From contig NZ_NFID01000019.1 of assembly GCF_002161595.1 (NCBI RefSeq), positions 1 through 64,000 of the forward strand: a stretch of DNA of 64,000 nucleotides, given 5' to 3'. This DNA comes from Gemmiger sp. An50 (GTDB taxonomy: Bacteria > Bacillota > Clostridia > Oscillospirales > Ruminococcaceae). Below, in pieces: positions 62,237 through 64,000 of the stretch (positions are counted from its first letter, which is position 1; every line of letters starts with the position of its first letter). The position numbers and the translations under genes are program-made. The notes below the pieces were generated by a model. It did not search any database, was not told the DNA's origin, and was given only the letters and a program-made list of their open reading frames with translations.

Positions 62237-64000
62237 TCACAGCAAGTCCACTTCGATGCCGCACCGCTCCAGAATGGGCAGCACCTGTTCCGGCTTGGAG
62301 GACATGAGGGTAATATGTTTGAGATTGGGGAACTGGCGCAGTTCTGCCTCCGTAATGGTGTTAAGATCAAAAGCTCCATCCTCGCCATCCCAGAACGGAC
62401 AGAGCTGGGTATAAATCTCGCTGCCGCCATCCATCTCGATTTCTGTGACCGACCGGGCCAGCCGCTCCGGGATCTGGTATTTCTCCAGCCACTTCCGAAT
62501 CTCCGGGATGGGTTCATACCCTTCCGCGTCAATGTCGATCTTGCGCCGGCTATATTCTCTGGCAAACTCATGGGCATCCAGTTTAGGCGCCAGTAAGCCT
62601 TTCTCGTACATCAGGACTTCCATGACCGCGAGCTTGAAGTTGAAGGTATCAAAGTGCAACACTGGTTCCGTCGGTTTGGATAACTTGTATTTCTGTGCTT
62701 TCGCCGCCTTTTGCTCCGGCTCTTTCCAGCTGATCTGTACCATGGCGGAGAGGGCCTCCAGCTTTACTTTCTGCGCTGACTGCTCCTCCGGAACAGGCCC
62801 CGGCAAGCGGGTATAAACGGTAAAGCCGCCTAATTTGAGGGTATGGGCAAATCCGGCGAAATCCTTCCAGCCGGCCTCCCGGTAGTCCCTGGATCCAATC
62901 CAAACCGCTCCGTCAAATGTCTGCCGGACCGCATACTCTCCCTGCGCCGCTACCCGGACACCAAGGGTTTTGATGGTCTGCTCATCTTCATCCAACCAGC
63001 CCTGGAGTCCAAGTTCGTCCCACAAAGCAAGTGCCTGGGTATAGGGGCTCTCCCTGTCTGTAATGGGGCTTTTCCGTGTTCCATTTTGCAGGACAATGCG
63101 GGCGGACCCCAGCTTTTCCGCAAGTTGCGACAGGGTAAACGGCGGCGTAAATACCGATCCCAGAATAGTCAGGCTGTCTTTTTTGAGAATGATTTTTCGC
63201 TCCGTGGTCTTGGGCGGAAGAAAGATTGGCAGATTCGGGTACACTTCTTTGTACTCTCGCCATTCCAGCTTTTTGGGCTTGTTTGCCGTCCGAAGGAAAC
63301 CCCAGAAGTCGATGGGATAACGAAACACCGGCCCAACCCTATCCCGCCGGGTGACGATCACCACCGTGCCATCGGTGAGTATTCCAATGTGCTGCATTTT
63401 CTCCCCGCCGAACATTCCCGGACGGATACGCAGCACTTCACGGGTGTTCCTATTGATAAGCTGGGCAAAGTCATCGGAGAGGATCTCGCCGTTCCCCTGC
63501 ACCAGCAGCCAGTCCCCGGTAAACCAGCGCAGTTTCAGTCCCTCGCCCATTCCGGGCAGCGGGGCAATGCGGCACCGCCCGGTGTCCATGTCCAGTTCCA
63601 GCAGGCATTCTTCCATTCTCCCCTTGCCGCTGACTGCGTGGATCATGGTAATGCGGCCTGTGCCGGGAACGGGAACGGCCTCGGAGAGATGGTCGTATCC
63701 ATTCAGAGAGAAGGTGTGTTTTGTTACCTTGCCGTTTTCCCATCGGTAAATCTGCCCCTTGTACCACTCGTTGGAAAAGTAGACCCGGCCCAGACCGTCT
63801 GTCACGATGCCACAATGGTATTTGGTGCTCCATCCATCTTCCGGCAGGGGCCAGTTTTTCACATCCTGACAGGTGCCCCGGTCGGTGAGTTCAATCCGTG
63901 TGGCGTTGGTGGGATCGCCCACCCAGAGGGAATGGTCAGCCCAGCACAGGGTCCGGGGCGGACCGTCATATCCAACGGGGGACGGTTCGGCCCAGTTGAG
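62237..64000 (-). CDS. Beta-propeller protein with DUF7738/DUF6892-like C-terminus, cut by the window edge
   Basis: At least 587 residues; the frame remains open to the right edge, so the N-terminus is missing from the window. The first 250 residues look like propeller blades (GRVYFSNEWYKGQIYRWENGKV, GDWLLVQGNGEILSDD, MQHIGILTDGTVVIVTRRD). A middle region contains KKDSLTILGSVFTPPFTLSQLAEKLG (DUF7738-like) and the end HFDTFNFKLAVMEVLMYEKGLL to TEAELRQFPNLKHITL is DUF6892-like (names from memory). Such domains occur in immunity clusters. It stops 11 bases before the SUMF1-like gene, so they form one operon. Confidence 0.78.
   Translation of the reverse strand, partial: LNWAEPSPVGYDGPPRTLCWADHSLWVGDPTNATRIELTDRGTCQDVKNWPLPEDGWSTKYHCGIVTDGLGRVYFSNEWYKGQIYRWENGKVTKHTFSLNGYDHLSEAVPVPGTGRITMIHAVSGKGRMEECLLELDMDTGRCRIAPLPGMGEGLKLRWFTGDWLLVQGNGEILSDDFAQLINRNTREVLRIRPGMFGGEKMQHIGILTDGTVVIVTRRDRVGPVFRYPIDFWGFLRTANKPKKLEWREYKEVYPNLPIFLPPKTTERKIILKKDSLTILGSVFTPPFTLSQLAEKLGSARIVLQNGTRKSPITDRESPYTQALALWDELGLQGWLDEDEQTIKTLGVRVAAQGEYAVRQTFDGAVWIGSRDYREAGWKDFAGFAHTLKLGGFTVYTRLPGPVPEEQSAQKVKLEALSAMVQISWKEPEQKAAKAQKYKLSKPTEPVLHFDTFNFKLAVMEVLMYEKGLLAPKLDAHEFAREYSRRKIDIDAEGYEPIPEIRKWLEKYQIPERLARSVTEIEMDGGSEIYTQLCPFWDGEDGAFDLNTITEAELRQFPNLKHITLMSSKPEQVLPILERCGIEVDLL

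Larger units (their letters stand above)
48836..64000. mobile_element. Integrative element or genomic island carrying immunity-type genes (left end)
   Basis: The left boundary is inferred at about 48830-48860, where an HTH gene is interrupted right beside a large serine recombinase. The interior has mobilisation and replication remnants, IS21 and integrase remnants and many immunity-type genes, and no housekeeping genes. The right end is not in the window. The region may be a composite of more than one element. Confidence 0.7.

Overview
The window looks like a chromosome segment of an anaerobic Bacillota, most likely a gut Clostridia of the Oscillospiraceae/Ruminococcaceae type. This is inferred from gene content: CIRCE-controlled groESL, a rubredoxin-first rubrerythrin, a DUF4358/MBOAT/DHHW operon, a mannose-family PTS, sigma-54 control, and strong AGGAGG ribosome sites throughout. 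No 16S gene is present, so species cannot be named.

Layout. 0-5.6 kb: groES-groEL with CIRCE and a row of hairpins, a lipid kinase, a DUF421 membrane protein, a rubrerythrin with a near-consensus promoter, and a Gx-type membrane protein. 5.8-11.5 kb: a surface O-acylation operon (DUF4358 lipoprotein, MBOAT, DHHW protein), then a PhoB/PhoR-like two-component pair. 11.5-22.3 kb: housekeeping and envelope genes, including an ABC-F ATPase, a lipase-like hydrolase, HAD phosphatases, gpsA, a cysteine-rich repeat protein, an anchored SGNH hydrolase with a Pro/Thr tail, an AGCS symporter and a split chromate transporter. 22.5-28.5 kb: a MacAB-like exporter followed by its likely two-component regulator. 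28.7-34.6 kb: a visibly AT-richer, probably transferred sugar-amine PTS operon (IIA, IIB, IIC, IID, SIS deglycase, HAD) with two tandem GntR regulators. 34.8-40.1 kb: a NYN/PIN nuclease-like protein, a GlgX-type debranching enzyme, a Cys-less ArsC relative, a GNAT, YaaA and Bcp. 40.2-47.5 kb: a sulfur amino-acid catabolic regulon. A sigma-54 activator lies between cyuA and patB-symporter-ridA-glutaredoxin, and both flanking units carry near-perfect -24/-12 promoters. 47.7 kb: tRNA-Ser(GGA).

From about 48.84 kb to the right edge the DNA is accessory. A large serine recombinase sits at a junction that cuts an HTH regulator gene. Behind it lie MobV and RepA remnants and then a dense array of immunity-type or related genes: DUF4241, SUMF1-like, Imm33/DUF2185, an Imm32-like protein, a beta-propeller, TPR-SUFU, and a propeller/DUF6892-like protein. 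The plus-strand and minus-strand halves are separated by an IS21-family remnant and a tyrosine-integrase remnant. Several genes are cut and joined to unrelated sequence. No cognate toxin gene is visible. The best candidate for an undescribed system is this recombinase-borne orphan immunity island, a possible Gram-positive counterpart of acquired interbacterial defence clusters.
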